NCBI GenBank assembly: GCA_008363265.1
Contig: RHKR01000009.1
Coordinates: 1-15,796 of the forward strand
From: Chlorobiota bacterium
GTDB lineage: Bacteria > Bacteroidota > Ignavibacteria > Ignavibacteriales > Ignavibacteriaceae
Direction: 5' to 3'
DNA: 15,796 bases
Shown: positions 1 to 6,872 of the stretch, piece after piece
How positions within the stretch are numbered: position 1 is the stretch's first letter
How the letters are laid out: every line of letters starts with the position of its first letter
The notes under the pieces: generated by a model
Databases searched by the model: none
Seen by the model: only the letters and a program-made list of their open reading frames with translations
What the model was told of the DNA's origin: nothing
Position numbers and translations under genes: made by a program

Positions 1-41
1 CTGCCCTTTGAAGAGCAGCCTAAACTCCTGTATGGTGTTTT

Positions 42-1769
42 CTAATTGTGTTGTGAAATTACTCTTCTGAGCCACTTCATCATCAGGAAAATTGCAAGAG
101 CCGCGATTCCTGCTGCGACAAAGTTGATGAGGAAGAAGTAAACTTTGTTGTCGAAACTGGTCCACAGACCCGATATCACACCCGATAGTTTGTTACCTAT
201 CGAGGTCGAGAGGAACCAACCTCCCATCATGAGAGCAGTAAACCTGGGGGGTGAAACTTTTGAGACGAGTGAGAGACCCATTGGGCTGAGGCACAATTCA
301 CCAATGGTAATAACAAAATAGGTTCCGACCAACCACGCTGCTGAACTCTTAACATTTCCATTATCGGAAAAAATCACTGCGCCGATCATCACCAGTGTCG
401 AAAGTGCGGTAATGAACAAGCCCCAGCCGATCTTTCCTGCGGTTGAAGGCTCTTTACCCCTTCTTCTCAGCATTGTGAAGAATGTTACAACGACAGGGGT
501 CATAAATACGACCCAGAAAGGATTGATCGACTGAAATATTTCGGTGGACAGGATAACATAAGGCTCGGTACCCTGTATTTGTTGTTTCACCGCCGGGTCC
601 ATGTTCGCAAAGTAGCTGCCTTCAGCTTTCGTTACTTTTGCTCCTGCGGTATCGATGTAATGATCGATCTTGTCTTCTCGGCTGGTTTTATATTTAAGTT
701 CAGTCGGCTTGTTTCCCGGTGAGATCAGAGCTGCAGGAATCTCGATCGATTTGTTGTCTTTTTCGATCACAAGTACATCTTTATACTTTTCTTCAGTAAG
801 ACCCAGAGGGGATACCATATTCTCGACAAAGGAAGGTAATTGCCTGTCGGTATAGTCACGTGCCCAGACAGTAAGTGCTGCTCCGTTCTGATGGAAAATT
901 GCCCAAAAAACGATTACCACGCCGAAAATTGAAAGCAGTGCTGCGATCGAATCCTTGTCTTCTTTAGCCGCCCTGAACCAGAGACTGAAATAGAAAACAA
1001 CGATGGGAATCGAAGCAAAAATGAATGCGTCTGTGGAAGGCGATCCGAACAGGGGATGTCCAAGTAACATACCGGGTAAAATGTAGCCCAAAACGGCGGT
1101 CAGGATGGCAGGGAGGAATACATAAAGAAATATCGACATTAATGATGCGTCACCCTGTTGAGCGGGCTTTTTGATGTCAGCCGGTCTGATATGCTTTAAT
1201 CCTGACATGAACCATGCCACACCGATCAGCATTCCGACACCGGCACCGGCGAAAGCGAAGCCCCAACCGAACTCATTCCGGAGATAAGCCGCAACGAAGT
1301 TACAAACAAATGCTCCAATGTTGATACCCATGTAAAAGATATTGTAACCTGTATCCTTAAGAATCTTGTATTTTTCTTCTGCATAAAGGTTCCCAACAAG
1401 GGTTGAGATATTCGGTTTGAAGAAACCGTTACCAAATATCACAAGGAATAATGATGGCCATAGAAAGGTATCGCCCGGAATCGCAAGTCCGAAATACCCC
1501 AAAGCCATAAGAATACCACCGATCACGATCGATTTGATGTACCCAAGTACACGGTCGGCAAGAAGTCCGCCCAGGAAAGGGGTGAGATAGACGAGGGCGA
1601 TATATGTCCCATATACATCCGACGCCATTTCGGTTGAATAGCCCAAACCTTTGGGGGCAAAATCTGTCATGTAAAGGAAGAATATTCCCAACATGAGATA
1701 GTATCCAAATCTTTCCCATAACTCCGTGAAGAATAGGACGGGTAATCCTGAGGGGTGTTCTTTAAACAT
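42..1769 (-). CDS. POT/PTR-family proton-coupled peptide transporter
   Basis: A 575-residue polytopic membrane protein of the major facilitator superfamily, peptide transporter (POT, DtpT-like) branch, which imports di- and tripeptides with protons across the inner membrane. The N-terminus carries the family's E-x-x-E-R-F motif (E16, E19, R20 in TELWERFGYY). Further family-like stretches are the FFKPN segment after helix 4 and the GELCLSPMG segment in the C-terminal half. About a dozen hydrophobic helices are visible. Between roughly residues 305 and 405 lies a hydrophilic insert rich in K, D and E that separates two helices. Such inserts occur in POT members of Bacteroidota, where they are thought to be periplasmic (inference). 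The ATG start has AAGGAA a few bases upstream. The gene diverges from the PASTA-rpe block. Peptide specificity cannot be read from sequence. Family call is firm. Confidence 0.95.
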   Translation of the reverse strand: MFKEHPSGLPVLFFTELWERFGYYLMLGIFFLYMTDFAPKGLGYSTEMASDVYGTYIALVYLTPFLGGLLADRVLGYIKSIVIGGILMALGYFGLAIPGDTFLWPSLFLVIFGNGFFKPNISTLVGNLYAEEKYKILKDTGYNIFYMGINIGAFVCNFVAAYLRNEFGWGFAFAGAGVGMLIGVAWFMSGLKHIRPADIKKPAQQGDASLMSIFLYVFLPAILTAVLGYILPGMLLGHPLFGSPSTDAFIFASIPIVVFYFSLWFRAAKEDKDSIAALLSIFGVVIVFWAIFHQNGAALTVWARDYTDRQLPSFVENMVSPLGLTEEKYKDVLVIEKDNKSIEIPAALISPGNKPTELKYKTSREDKIDHYIDTAGAKVTKAEGSYFANMDPAVKQQIQGTEPYVILSTEIFQSINPFWVVFMTPVVVTFFTMLRRRGKEPSTAGKIGWGLFITALSTLVMIGAVIFSDNGNVKSSAAWLVGTYFVITIGELCLSPMGLSLVSKVSPPRFTALMMGGWFLSTSIGNKLSGVISGLWTSFDNKVYFFLINFVAAGIAALAIFLMMKWLRRVISQHN

Positions 1770-1803
1770 AAGTTTCCTTTTGATTATTTGGGATTATCAA
1801 CTG

Positions 1804-1831
1804 TTGAATTGAAACGATCTAAAAGTATAAA
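1804..1831 (+). promoter_or_regulatory. Candidate sigma70-like promoter for the PASTA-rpe block
   Basis: TTGAAT at 1804-1809 and TATAAA at 1826-1831 are separated by 16 bp and point toward the PASTA gene. The predicted start site falls near 1838, inside the 14-bp palindrome at 1836-1849. This would give a leader of about 90 nt. A GATC site lies in the spacer at 1816-1819. It is seen by eye only, and AT-rich intergenic DNA often yields such matches. Confidence 0.4.
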
Positions 1832-1835
1832 TTGT

Positions 1836-1849
1836 TAACTTGCAAGTTA
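1836..1849. promoter_or_regulatory. 14-bp perfect palindrome, candidate operator
   Basis: TAACTTGCAAGTTA is a perfect palindrome located where transcription would start from the candidate promoter at 1804-1831. A perfect 14-mer palindrome is expected about once in a window this size by chance, so its location is the main argument. It could be a repressor site for either divergent gene. No regulator can be named. Confidence 0.35.
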
Positions 1850-1862
1850 CGAAATACCGTAA

Positions 1863-1894
1863 TTTCTGTAATTCATTTTTTTATGATAAATTTC
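1863..1894 (+). promoter_or_regulatory. Alternative Bacteroidota-type promoter for the PASTA gene
   Basis: TTTC at 1863-1866 and TAAATTTC at 1887-1894, 20 bp apart, resemble the TTTG (-33) and TAnnTTTG (-7) elements used by the primary sigma factor in Bacteroidota, each with one mismatch. Start of transcription would fall near 1901, about 29 nt before the ATG. The -7 element overlaps the left arm of the inverted repeat at 1888-1912. It competes with the candidate at 1804-1831. Confidence 0.35.
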
Positions 1895-1912
1895 AATTTC
1901 AAATTGAAATTT
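1888..1912. repeat. Perfect 12-bp inverted repeat with 1-bp centre, candidate operator
   Basis: AAATTTCAATTT (1888-1899), a single C at 1900, and AAATTGAAATTT (1901-1912) form a perfect 25-bp dyad. It ends 17 bp before the ATG of the PASTA gene and overlaps a possible -7 element. The single-base centre is poor for an RNA hairpin, so a dimeric DNA-binding protein is the likelier reader (inference). It could act on both divergent genes. The AT-rich, internally repetitive arms make a chance origin easier than arm length alone suggests. Confidence 0.55.
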
Positions 1913-1929
1913 TCCTCAGTTACGCCCTA

Positions 1930-2763
1930 ATGAAAAAGACCCAAAAGATCACTCTCTTGCTCCGTGCCTCCTATGTTGTGCTCGGCCTCGTAATCACCAT
2001 TTTTGCCCTGGATAAGATCATAATGCCGATGTATGTGTCGGGAAATGAACTGAAAGTGCCAAATGTTGTGGGGCTGGAGAAGGAACGTGCATTTGAAATT
2101 CTTGACTCCGTTGGTCTCGACTACTCGATCAAGAACACTATTGAGGTGAACGATCCTACAAAAGATGGAAAGATTCTGCAACAGAAGCCTTCCAACGGCA
2201 AGATCGCGAAGGAGGGAAGAGTGGTTCTGCTTTGGTTGGGAAGTTATCGTGGACACAGTCTGAATGACAACCGGGTAATGGTTGAGGTGCCTGATGTTAT
2301 CGGCAAAACTTTCGCCGAAGCCGAACAGATACTCCTCTCATCGAACCTCAATATGAAATTGATGAACAAAGTGGAAAAACCAGATCCCGAAGCGCTGGTG
2401 CTCGAACAAAGCAGACCCCCTGGAGAGAAGGTTGCAGAGGGATCATCCATCTGGATCAAACTTGACATGCCGGGCGATGTGATAGTCGATACTTTGGCCA
2501 CTGAACCGACTGAAGAAGATCAGTCATCGGAATCTGAAATGGTTACGATGCCCGGACTGATCAAACTCTCCAGGCAGGAAGCGATCAAACAGTTAAATGA
2601 GTTGGGGTTAAAGGTTGGAACAATTACCGAAGTTGAGTCACCTGACCATCTCCCCGGATCGGTTGTGAGTCAGAGTATCAGTGCAGGGATAAAAGTCAGA
2701 AAGGGTGAAGTTGTCGATCTTCAGGTTTCGGCTTCGGTATCCGATGAGGAGATAATTCAGTAA
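1930..2763 (+). CDS. Membrane-anchored protein with three PASTA domains, no kinase domain
   Basis: Starting at the ATG at 1930 gives 277 residues. An in-frame TTG at 1840 would add 30 residues without family features and is rejected. Residues 1-7 are basic and a single membrane segment spans about 8-35. Three PASTA repeats follow outside the membrane: about 41-104 (VPNVVGL...), 119-183 (VPDVIGK...) and 205-270 (MPGLIKL...). An acidic S/E/T linker near 186-203 separates the second and third. PASTA domains are known from the extracellular parts of PknB/PrkC kinases and some penicillin-binding proteins, where they can bind peptidoglycan fragments. Here kinase and transpeptidase domains are both absent, so the protein is perhaps an envelope-binding or scaffold protein (inference). 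Its TAA overlaps the ATG of rpe by one base, and it heads the long plus-strand block. No clear ribosome binding site is visible. Confidence 0.9.
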   Translation: MKKTQKITLLLRASYVVLGLVITIFALDKIIMPMYVSGNELKVPNVVGLEKERAFEILDSVGLDYSIKNTIEVNDPTKDGKILQQKPSNGKIAKEGRVVLLWLGSYRGHSLNDNRVMVEVPDVIGKTFAEAEQILLSSNLNMKLMNKVEKPDPEALVLEQSRPPGEKVAEGSSIWIKLDMPGDVIVDTLATEPTEEDQSSESEMVTMPGLIKLSRQEAIKQLNELGLKVGTITEVESPDHLPGSVVSQSISAGIKVRKGEVVDLQVSASVSDEEIIQ

Positions 2764-3428
2764 TGAACAAAATTCTTGCCCCATCACTTCTTTCTGCTGA
2801 TTTTACCGATCTGAAAGGGCAGATCGCGCTCGTTGAGAGCGCGGGTGCAGGTTTCATTCACTGCGATGTGATGGACGGGAAGTTTGTACCGAACATTACT
2901 TTTGGCAGTCTGATAGTTGATGCTGCACGCCGGGTGACTGCGCTTCCACTGGATGTACATCTGATGATCGAAGACCCTCAACACCACATCGAGGATTTTG
3001 TAAATGCCGGCGCGGATTACATAACCGTTCACCAGGAAGAAGTGGTTCATCTTGATCGTGTGATACACAGGATAAAAGAACTCGGTGCAAAAGCCGGTGT
3101 GGCGATCAATCCCGCGACTCCGGTTGAATGCTTGCGCGAGGTTTTGGAAATTGTTGATCTGGTCCTGATCATGTCGGTTAATCCGGGTTTCGGCGGTCAG
3201 AAATTCATCCCGAATTCTTTGAAAAAGATTAAAAAACTCTCTGAGATCAGGCGTATGAATTCATACAACTTTCTGATCGAAGTTGATGGTGGGGTGAACC
3301 TGCAGAATGCGGCAGAAATTGCTGCTGCCGGATGCGATGTTCTCGTTGCCGGTTCAGCCGTTTATAATTCTGATAATGTTAAATTCACTGTTAATAGATT
3401 TCTAGAGATCCTTAACACAAGAGGTTAA
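2763..3428 (+). CDS. rpe: Ribulose-phosphate 3-epimerase
   Basis: A 221-residue TIM-barrel enzyme of usual family length that interconverts D-ribulose 5-phosphate and D-xylulose 5-phosphate in the pentose phosphate pathway, in the cytoplasm. The metal ligands and catalytic residues are in place: H33 and D35 in FIHCDVMDG, H66 in LDVHLMI, and D175 in IEVDGGV. The phosphate-binding segments NPGFGGQ (140-146) and AGSAVY near the C-terminus are also present. The ATG overlaps the PASTA stop codon as TAATG, which indicates translational coupling, and a GAGGAG sits at 2746-2751. The PASTA-rpe pairing recalls the prkC-rsgA-rpe order of Bacillus, minus kinase and GTPase. Confidence 0.97.
   Translation: MNKILAPSLLSADFTDLKGQIALVESAGAGFIHCDVMDGKFVPNITFGSLIVDAARRVTALPLDVHLMIEDPQHHIEDFVNAGADYITVHQEEVVHLDRVIHRIKELGAKAGVAINPATPVECLREVLEIVDLVLIMSVNPGFGGQKFIPNSLKKIKKLSEIRRMNSYNFLIEVDGGVNLQNAAEIAAAGCDVLVAGSAVYNSDNVKFTVNRFLEILNTRG
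3419..3424 (+). promoter_or_regulatory. Ribosome binding site supporting a TTG start for nagA
   Basis: AAGAGG lies 5 nt before the TTG at 3430. No ATG or GTG occurs near the expected N-terminus of the encoded protein, so this site decides the start. Confidence 0.6.
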
Positions 3429-3429
3429 A

Positions 3430-4596
3430 TTGAAACTTGCACTTATTGGCGGAGAAATAATCACTCCGTTCCGTATAGTTAAAAATGGTACGATTGTCAT
3501 GCAGGACGGAATGATTTCCGATATTGGAAAAGCTTCCGATGTAAAAATACCTGATGAATGTGAAGTTATTGATGTCAGCGGAAATATTGTAACTCCTGGT
3601 TTCGTTGACCTGCTGGTTCACGGTGGTGGCGGGCGCGGTTTCGCTGATGAATCACCGGACAGCATTCAGATCGTTTCCGATTATTTCCTGCGGCACGGTT
3701 CCACAACCGTTCTCGCTTCACTGTATGCCAAACCAACTGAACAGCTTTTGGCAGACCTTCGCAGGGTTGCAGACTTTATAATTGACAATCCGGATTCCAA
3801 CATTATGGGTATCCACATGGAAGGACCTTATCTGAACCCTGTTCTTAAAGGCGCCATGAATGAGGATTATCTCTGGAAGCCTTCAGTGGAATCATGGGAG
3901 GCAATGTGGGAAGCATCACGGGGTCTGATCAAGATCATGACCATAGCTCCAGAACTCGACGGCGCGCTCCAGGTGATGAGAGCGGCTGCTCTTAAAGGTG
4001 TGGTCCTTTCTATCGGGCATTCCACAGCGAATTATGAACAGATCGAGTTGGCGATCGACCATGGTGCGGCACACGTAACACACATGTTTAACGCGATGAC
4101 ACCTCTTCACCACAGAAACCCGGGTGTTGTTCTTGGTGCAATGCTCCGTAATGAGCTGAAGATCGAACTGATCGCTGATACACTTCACGTACATCCGGCC
4201 GTCATGGAACTGCTCCTGAAACTGAAAGGCTCGAACGGCATAATACTGATCACTGATTCCATCAGGGCCGGTGGAATGCACGAAGGCGAGTATGAATTTG
4301 CCGATCAGAAGATCTACATGAAAGGCAGCAAAGCATATCTTCCTGATGGAACCCTTGCGGGAAGTACCCTTACCCTTAACCGGGCAATAAAGAACATGAT
4401 CAAAAAAGCGAATGCCAAGGTTACCGAATCTGTGAGAATGGCCTCTCTGAACGGTGCCAAAGTTCTTAATATTGAGGATCGCAAAGGAATACTTGCCGTG
4501 GGTAAAGATGCCGATATCGTTGTAATGAACGACGAGTTTGAGGTTGAGATGACGATCCACCGCGGTGCAGTAAAATACAAAAGAAGTCTCGACTGA
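3430..4596 (+). CDS. nagA: N-acetylglucosamine-6-phosphate deacetylase
   Basis: A 388-residue amidohydrolase-superfamily protein close in length to Escherichia coli NagA. It removes acetate from GlcNAc-6-phosphate in amino-sugar and cell-wall recycling. Visible landmarks are PGFVDLLVHGGGG (56-68), E131 in HMEGPYLNP, H197 in SIGHS, H218 in THMFNAM, H253 in ADTLHVHP and the catalytic-type D276 in LITDS. The first His of the usual HxH pair is replaced by Leu (L62), with H64 kept. E. coli NagA also lacks this pair, so a single-metal site is plausible. The start is TTG with a good upstream AAGAGG. No nagB, nagE or nagK lies next to it. Its neighbours are rpe and folP, so it may serve recycling more than a dedicated uptake pathway (inference). 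Confidence 0.93.
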   Translation: MKLALIGGEIITPFRIVKNGTIVMQDGMISDIGKASDVKIPDECEVIDVSGNIVTPGFVDLLVHGGGGRGFADESPDSIQIVSDYFLRHGSTTVLASLYAKPTEQLLADLRRVADFIIDNPDSNIMGIHMEGPYLNPVLKGAMNEDYLWKPSVESWEAMWEASRGLIKIMTIAPELDGALQVMRAAALKGVVLSIGHSTANYEQIELAIDHGAAHVTHMFNAMTPLHHRNPGVVLGAMLRNELKIELIADTLHVHPAVMELLLKLKGSNGIILITDSIRAGGMHEGEYEFADQKIYMKGSKAYLPDGTLAGSTLTLNRAIKNMIKKANAKVTESVRMASLNGAKVLNIEDRKGILAVGKDADIVVMNDEFEVEMTIHRGAVKYKRSLD

Positions 4597-4603
4597 GATA
4601 GTA

Positions 4604-5398
4604 TTGGCCGGACAAGTGAGATTAGCCGGTATCCTGAATGTGACACCGGACTCTTTTTCTGATGGAGGCCGCTTCGGTTCTGTGGCCGAAGCGGTCACTC
4701 ACGCTTTGGAAATGATCCGGTCAGGTATTGACATCATCGATGTTGGAGGGGAATCCACACGGCCGGGAGCTGCTCCCGTCAGCGCGGAAGATGAGATCGG
4801 GAGAACAATTCCTGTAATCAAAGGCATTTTGGAAGAAGTCCCCGGTGCAGTTATTTCAATAGACACATACAAGAGTTCTGTGGCTGAAGCTGCGCTCAAT
4901 GCCGGAGCCAAGATAGTGAACGACATTAGTGGTGGTTCCTTCGACACTGGAATGTGGGATGTTGTCGCGGAAAAAAAAGTACCTTACATACTGATGCATA
5001 CTTCAGGTACGCCGGCAGAAATGCAGCAGAAAACCGGGTACATAAACGTAGTGGATGATGTGCTGGAATGGTTGCTTAAGAGAGCAGAGGCAGCGAAGAA
5101 AGCAGGTGTTGCAGAGGTGATAATTGATCCCGGAATCGGATTTGGTAAAACGCCGGATCAGAATCTTCAACTTATCTCCAGTATATCAAAATTTCGTGGT
5201 CGCGGCTATCAGGTTCTTATCGGACTTTCCCGGAAATCATTTCTTGGTAAAGCTCTCGGTTATGATCTTAAGGAGAGAGACCTGCCCGGATCATATTTTG
5301 AATTTTTTTGTGCCATGAACGGAGCTGATATAATTAGAACACACAACACCGGCAATGCCCTGATCTACCGGAGAATCGCGGAGAGCCTGCATGTTTGA
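4604..5398 (+). CDS. folP: Dihydropteroate synthase
   Basis: A TIM-barrel enzyme of 264 residues that condenses p-aminobenzoate with dihydropterin pyrophosphate in folate synthesis. Nearly all family motifs are present: GILNVTPDSFSDGG (9-22), DVGGESTRPGA, ISIDTYKS, VNDISGG, MHTSGTPAEMQ, IDPGIGFGK near 173-181 and the SRKSFLG loop near 209. The C-terminal motif reads R245-T-H247-N instead of the common R-V-H-D, keeping the Arg and His that contact substrate. The start is TTG at 4604. A GTG at 4616 is possible but would leave only four residues before the first strand. The gene overlaps cdaA by 8 nt; folP next to a CdaA-type cyclase is a recurrent pairing in Bacteroidota. Confidence 0.96.
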   Translation: MAGQVRLAGILNVTPDSFSDGGRFGSVAEAVTHALEMIRSGIDIIDVGGESTRPGAAPVSAEDEIGRTIPVIKGILEEVPGAVISIDTYKSSVAEAALNAGAKIVNDISGGSFDTGMWDVVAEKKVPYILMHTSGTPAEMQQKTGYINVVDDVLEWLLKRAEAAKKAGVAEVIIDPGIGFGKTPDQNLQLISSISKFRGRGYQVLIGLSRKSFLGKALGYDLKERDLPGSYFEFFCAMNGADIIRTHNTGNALIYRRIAESLHV

Positions 5399-6212
5399 TC
5401 TGTTGCAGTTCGGTTTCGTGACGGTAAGGTTCCTTGACCTGCTCGACATTGTCATAGTTGCTGTTATAATTTATAACATCTACAAACTTCTCCGGGGTAC
5501 GATCGCCAGTCAGATACTTTTCGGACTTGTAGCTATCCTTGTGCTATTCCTAATCGCACAGGCGATGAATCTCAAAGCCCTGAGTGTGATTCTGAAAGTA
5601 ATTTCAGATATCTGGCTTATCGCTTTCCTCATCCTCTTTCAACCGGAGATCAGAAGGTTTCTGGCCTCATTCGCAACCAACCCTCTATTTCAGATATTCA
5701 AGCGTGATAAAGACTCTCCCGGTATGGTGGAGATACTTACCAACGCCACCATTTCACTTTCAGGTATTGGTCATGGAGCGCTGATTGTTATCGAGAGAGA
5801 CAACGATCTTCGTCAGTTGATCGAAAGCGGAACCACCATTGATGCCAAAGCTTCATCGATGTTACTCCGTTCGATCTTTGTTCCGGGATCGCCGCTTCAT
5901 GATGGGGCAGTTGTGATCAGGGACGACAGAATTGTGGCCGCCCGGTGTTCAATACCATTCTCCAAGGAGGAACATTTCAATATGGAGGGGACTGGAATGC
6001 GTCACAAGGCAGCTCTGACTCATTCCGCTGAGTATGACTCGATAGTGATAATCGTCTCAGAAGAAACCAGAACGATCTCCGTTGCAAAACAGGGCAATCT
6101 CACCCGTGGACTCACGCGAGAATCTCTAACAAACATCCTCAAAGAATCACTTGTGCGTGAGGAATCACGCACACGCTTCCAGCTTTTTGACCGTTTTCTT
6201 AAGAAACAATGA
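5391..6212 (+). CDS. cdaA: CdaA-type diadenylate cyclase (c-di-AMP synthase)
   Basis: A 273-residue membrane protein with three N-terminal helices (about 14-34, 41-61, 70-85) followed by a cytoplasmic DisA_N (DAC) domain that joins two ATP into c-di-AMP. The first catalytic motif is intact: LHDGA, with D171-G172-A173. The second, normally GTRHR, reads GMRHK (202-206), and the following AAxGISE and SEETG read AALTHSA and SEETR. Residues R204 and H205 are conserved, so activity is likely but the site is unusual. GGAGAG lies 5 nt before the ATG, which overlaps the end of folP by 8 nt. The usual Firmicutes partner CdaR (YbbR domains) is not adjacent. The family call is secure. Activity is inferred. 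Confidence 0.93.
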   Translation: MFDLLQFGFVTVRFLDLLDIVIVAVIIYNIYKLLRGTIASQILFGLVAILVLFLIAQAMNLKALSVILKVISDIWLIAFLILFQPEIRRFLASFATNPLFQIFKRDKDSPGMVEILTNATISLSGIGHGALIVIERDNDLRQLIESGTTIDAKASSMLLRSIFVPGSPLHDGAVVIRDDRIVAARCSIPFSKEEHFNMEGTGMRHKAALTHSAEYDSIVIIVSEETRTISVAKQGNLTRGLTRESLTNILKESLVREESRTRFQLFDRFLKKQ

Positions 6213-6871
6213 AAATCTGTGTGATCATACCATTCTACAATGAGCGACGGTTCATTGCGGAGGTTGTTAATGGAAGTCTGCAATTTGTCAGCAATGTAAT
6301 TGCTGTGGATGACGGCTCTACCGACAGGGGAAATGATGAGATCCTTGGTACCGGCGGAGTCGAAGTTGTCCGACTCCCGGTTAACAAGGGCAAGGGAACC
6401 GCACTAAGAACGGGACTTGAAATTGCACTCAAAAGGGGATTCGAAGCTGCAATAACCCTCGATGGAGATAAACAGCACCCGCCAGAGAAGATTCCTGAGT
6501 TCATTGAGAAACTGTCGGATTTTGATCTGGTCATCGGGAAGAGGGACTTCACTCCCGGCGTTATGCCTCCTCACAGAATATTAAGTAACACGATCTCCAG
6601 TCTGCTCCTCTCCGTGAAAACAGGGGTCAGATTCCTCGACAGCCAGTCGGGTTACAGAGGATTCAGAGCAAGTATTATTCAAAACATTCTTCCTTATGAA
6701 ACGGGATTTGTAGCCGAAACCGAAATGCTGATCAAGGCTTCAAAAGCTGGAGCAAAGTTTGGCTGGGTTAATATTCCGACGATTTATGGGGAAGAAAAAA
6801 GTAAAATGAAAAATACCGAGACAACGATTAAATTTGTAAAGACAATCCTTAAACCTTTGAGAGAGTACTAA
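6209..6871 (+). CDS. GT2-family glycosyltransferase, polyprenyl-phosphate sugar transferase-like
   Basis: A 220-residue GT-A fold enzyme without membrane helices. It shows VIIPFYNE (5-12), DDGSTD (34-39), NKGKGTALRTGL for nucleotide-sugar contact, the metal-binding DGDKQHPP with D85 and D87, and the DSQSGYRGFR segment typical of dolichol-phosphate mannosyltransferase/DPM1-like enzymes. These transfer a sugar from a nucleotide donor to a lipid phosphate on the cytoplasmic face of the membrane. Donor and acceptor cannot be read from the sequence. The C-terminal YGEEKSKMKN is also DPM-like. The start codon overlaps the cdaA stop (ATGA), and the UPF0173 gene begins one nucleotide after its stop. 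Confidence 0.9.
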   Translation: MKICVIIPFYNERRFIAEVVNGSLQFVSNVIAVDDGSTDRGNDEILGTGGVEVVRLPVNKGKGTALRTGLEIALKRGFEAAITLDGDKQHPPEKIPEFIEKLSDFDLVIGKRDFTPGVMPPHRILSNTISSLLLSVKTGVRFLDSQSGYRGFRASIIQNILPYETGFVAETEMLIKASKAGAKFGWVNIPTIYGEEKSKMKNTETTIKFVKTILKPLREY

Positions 6872-6872
6872 A

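Noticed and set aside
1..41. End or start of a further gene at the left edge
   Set aside because: Too short to assign; no motif or clear start is visible.
1840..1929. N-terminal extension of the PASTA protein from a TTG at 1840
   Set aside because: The added 30 residues look like translated AT-rich intergenic DNA, cover both palindromes, and precede a normal basic N-terminus and membrane anchor that begin at the ATG at 1930.
3916..4698. Long minus-strand open frame of 260 codons opposite nagA
   Set aside because: It lies antisense to a well-supported nagA and folP start. Its translation is rich in Cys, His and Arg with no domain pattern, typical of an antisense shadow.
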